Program-made: the position numbers and the translations under genes
Part shown: in pieces, positions 62,212-64,000 of the stretch
Position numbering within the stretch: the stretch's first letter is position 1
Layout of the letters: the number at the start of each line of letters is the position of its first letter
Notes under the pieces: model-generated
The model's database searches: none
The model's input: only the letters and a program-made list of their open reading frames with translations
What the model was told of the DNA's origin: nothing
Assembly: GCF_015832195.1 (NCBI RefSeq)
Contig: NC_052016.1
Coordinates: forward strand, 84,636,547 to 84,700,546
Direction of reading: 5' to 3'
Length of the DNA stretch: 64,000 nt
From: Motacilla alba alba
Lineage: Eukaryota; Chordata; Aves; Passeriformes; Motacillidae

Positions 62212-62316
62212 ATCAAGACTTTATCTGCTAGAGCTGCAGCTGCATTTGTGCTTGCAAATGAGCTCAATGCTCCCCTTCTTAAACATTTTGCAGACTTGCT
62301 ACCTGGAATCTTGCAG
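62212..62316 (+). CDS. IPO5: importin 5, coding exon 6 (residues 187-221); gene continues off the window
   Basis: It reads [20 protein letters not shown], then [15 protein letters not shown], with a GTAAGA donor at phase 0. The [10 protein letters not shown] and KHFADLLPG strings are typical of the IPO5/RANBP6 group. The six exons together give 221 codons with no stop or frame break, about one fifth of the roughly 1,100-residue protein. The next exon should encode a segment starting with an AVNDSC-like motif; I did not find one before 64000, so it probably lies outside the window. Confidence 0.93.
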
Positions 62317-64000
62317 GTAAGAAAGCAAACAAGTTACACTTAGTGTGCCATTACTGTCTGTGTTGACTATATGCAAATGTGAGTTATTGGTCTGCGAATT
62401 CGTGAATTTGTGCTGAGACCTGAATTAACTGACCCTTTTAGCCAGACAGCAGTTGCCAGCAAGATGAAGTGGAGACTAATGAGGAATTTTGCAAATAGAG
62501 GATAATTGATAGTGTTTTAAGGAAAATAGCTCAGTGCTGATCAACTTACGCAGTGGTACAGAGATAAATGAGTTAAAATTCTTTGTAAGGTATATAGGTC
62601 AAAATCATACAGCTTTAAAATTAACCATGATATTGAAATACAAATATGGGCTACCCTGAGATTTGAAGTTATCTGTAATTGGGGAATTCATGGACTTGTG
62701 ATATCCTGTATCTCTTCACTTTAGAGGAAAGCACAAAATTATTCTGAACGTAAGATTCTCAGACTGAGAACAAAAGTCTGAAGAAGTGATCTTTATTGTT
62801 TGATAAATTAGGAAATTGCAAATAAAATGCCATTTTACGCTTCATGTAGTTTCTGAGGCTGGATTAGATTGCTTGGATGGATGAGTTTGAGCAAAAGTTG
62901 AAATTCTAGTGTAAGGTTATTTATTTTGCAGAGAAGCCTATTGTAAACCAAACCACAGACAAATGGTTTGATCTCTGAAGGATGAAAAATTCACAGTACA
63001 CTTCCCTATCTATATCAAGAAACAGTGGAAGCAACTAAGTACCTATGATAATGCAGGAAGTGAACTTCTGGTGATTTTAAATTAGGCTAAATTTACATTA
63101 AAGACAGACTTTTCACTACAGTCAGAACAGCAGGTTCTTGTTGACAGTGTGAGCTGTAAACTGCGTGTGCTTTGTGGCAAGCTGAAGAAAAATTTTGCCA
63201 AATCTACTGGCATCTGCAACTGATGGAATTCTACTTTATCTTAAATGCAAACTTGACAGGAATTTATTCAAATCATCTGAACTTGAAAATGGGCTGTAGT
63301 GTGTATGTTTTTTGATATTGAGGTCTTTGGTGGTTAGTCCCTGTACCTGCCTTTGTCAATAACAATTTTGTTGTTTAAAAGTTGTAACTGCCTGAGAGGA
63401 CCTTGGCTACACAGTACTACTGTGTAAGTGGGGGTGAGGCAGGGTTTGGGGTGATCATGCCATTTGTCTTGATGTGTGTCATTTAAAGAGTTTGTGGGGT
63501 TTAGATTTTGGGCTAATAGCCCACTGTGTGTGCTATAACTTTCAATGCTACTCTTACACTATTTAGACACTGTAACAACACACGCACTTGGCTCACATTT
63601 TCAAGCTTTCTTTTGCTAATACAGAGTGCCGAGCTGTGCTATGAAATCTGTCTTTTAAAATTACTTACTGCAAGAAGAACTAGATTTTCTGGCAGTGGTA
63701 ACACAAGATGGATATGAAGATCCGAGTTTATAAATAGGAATGTGTTAGAATAGTGGTGAGTGACCTCTGGAGACAGTTGGATGCTTTTTTTGTTGCAGTT
63801 GAAATTAATTTTGTTGAAACACTGACACAGTAAAAAAGCTAAAAATAAAATTCTGACTTGGCATATCAGTCCTTTCAGTACAAGATCTATAATGGTTGTG
63901 CTGGAAGTTGAACTTTCAAAACTGGCAGTTGAAACTTTTACCCAAAGCTTTCTGTTGCAAAGGGAGGTAAAAGCAGATAGAACTTCACTGACTCCCTTGG
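62317..64000 (+). other. IPO5: IPO5 intron 6, 5' part
   Basis: This is intron sequence after the exon 6 donor GTAAGA, open to the window edge. I recognised no exon or named repeat. The frame at 63526-63717 lacks supporting features. Confidence 0.7.

Noticed and set aside
49490..62316. Gene might be RANBP6 instead of IPO5
   Set aside because: Mammalian RANBP6 has no introns in its coding region and differs in the exon 5 block, where this gene matches IPO5 ([14 protein letters not shown]). A diverged IPO5 paralogue cannot be fully excluded.
1..64000. tRNA, 5S rRNA, U6 or other small RNA genes
   Set aside because: I looked for a GGTTCGA-type B box with a matching A box, and for U6 and 5S signature strings, and found none. 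A covariance-model search was not possible here, so microRNAs or snoRNAs in IPO5 introns cannot be ruled out.

Overview
This looks like avian nuclear DNA, probably from a passerine-type bird. Recognisable interspersed repeats are almost all CR1 LINE fragments (most 5'-truncated) plus three endogenous-retrovirus LTR-type repeats. There is one CpG-island housekeeping promoter, and the only convincing gene has vertebrate-style short exons with GT-AG introns. Nothing suggests bacterial, plasmid or phage DNA, and there are no operons, CRISPR arrays or ribosome binding sites. Layout: bases 1-47,640 are an intergenic, fairly AT-rich stretch in which I could not support a protein-coding gene. It carries CR1 fragments in both orientations, a 657-bp solo LTR (13,019-13,675) with matching ends and a near-perfect 5-bp target duplication, and two copies of a second LTR family in opposite orientation (15,475-16,592 and 31,742-32,640). 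A pair of CR1 copies lies head to tail (38,652-41,140); one keeps recognisable reverse transcriptase but has a broken catalytic motif. Bases 47,641-48,100 hold a palindromic CRE, a TATA-like box and a minisatellite whose unit carries ETS-type GGAA cores. A 5'-truncated CR1 (48,205-48,980) ends where a CpG island (about 48,960-50,240) begins. Bases 49,490-64,000 are the 5' part of a plus-strand importin beta family gene, identified as IPO5 (importin 5, RANBP5/KPNB3). Six exons encode the first 221 residues without frame breaks, and the gene runs off the right edge. Its promoter carries five same-orientation CCAAT boxes spaced 31, 52, 104 and 31 bp, all close to whole turns of the helix. The N-terminal protein appears more diverged from the mammalian sequence than expected for this family, especially in exon 3. 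How the parts work together: the CpG island, the CCAAT array and the pyrimidine-rich start region are consistent with broadly active transcription of IPO5, a nuclear import receptor. The CR1 copy and the CRE/ETS block immediately upstream are candidate distal promoter elements. I found no wholly new biological system. The items most worth a second look are the helically phased CCAAT array, the diverged exon 3, the CRE-plus-ETS minisatellite, and a dense homeodomain/SOX/E-box motif cluster near 43.2-43.5 kb.
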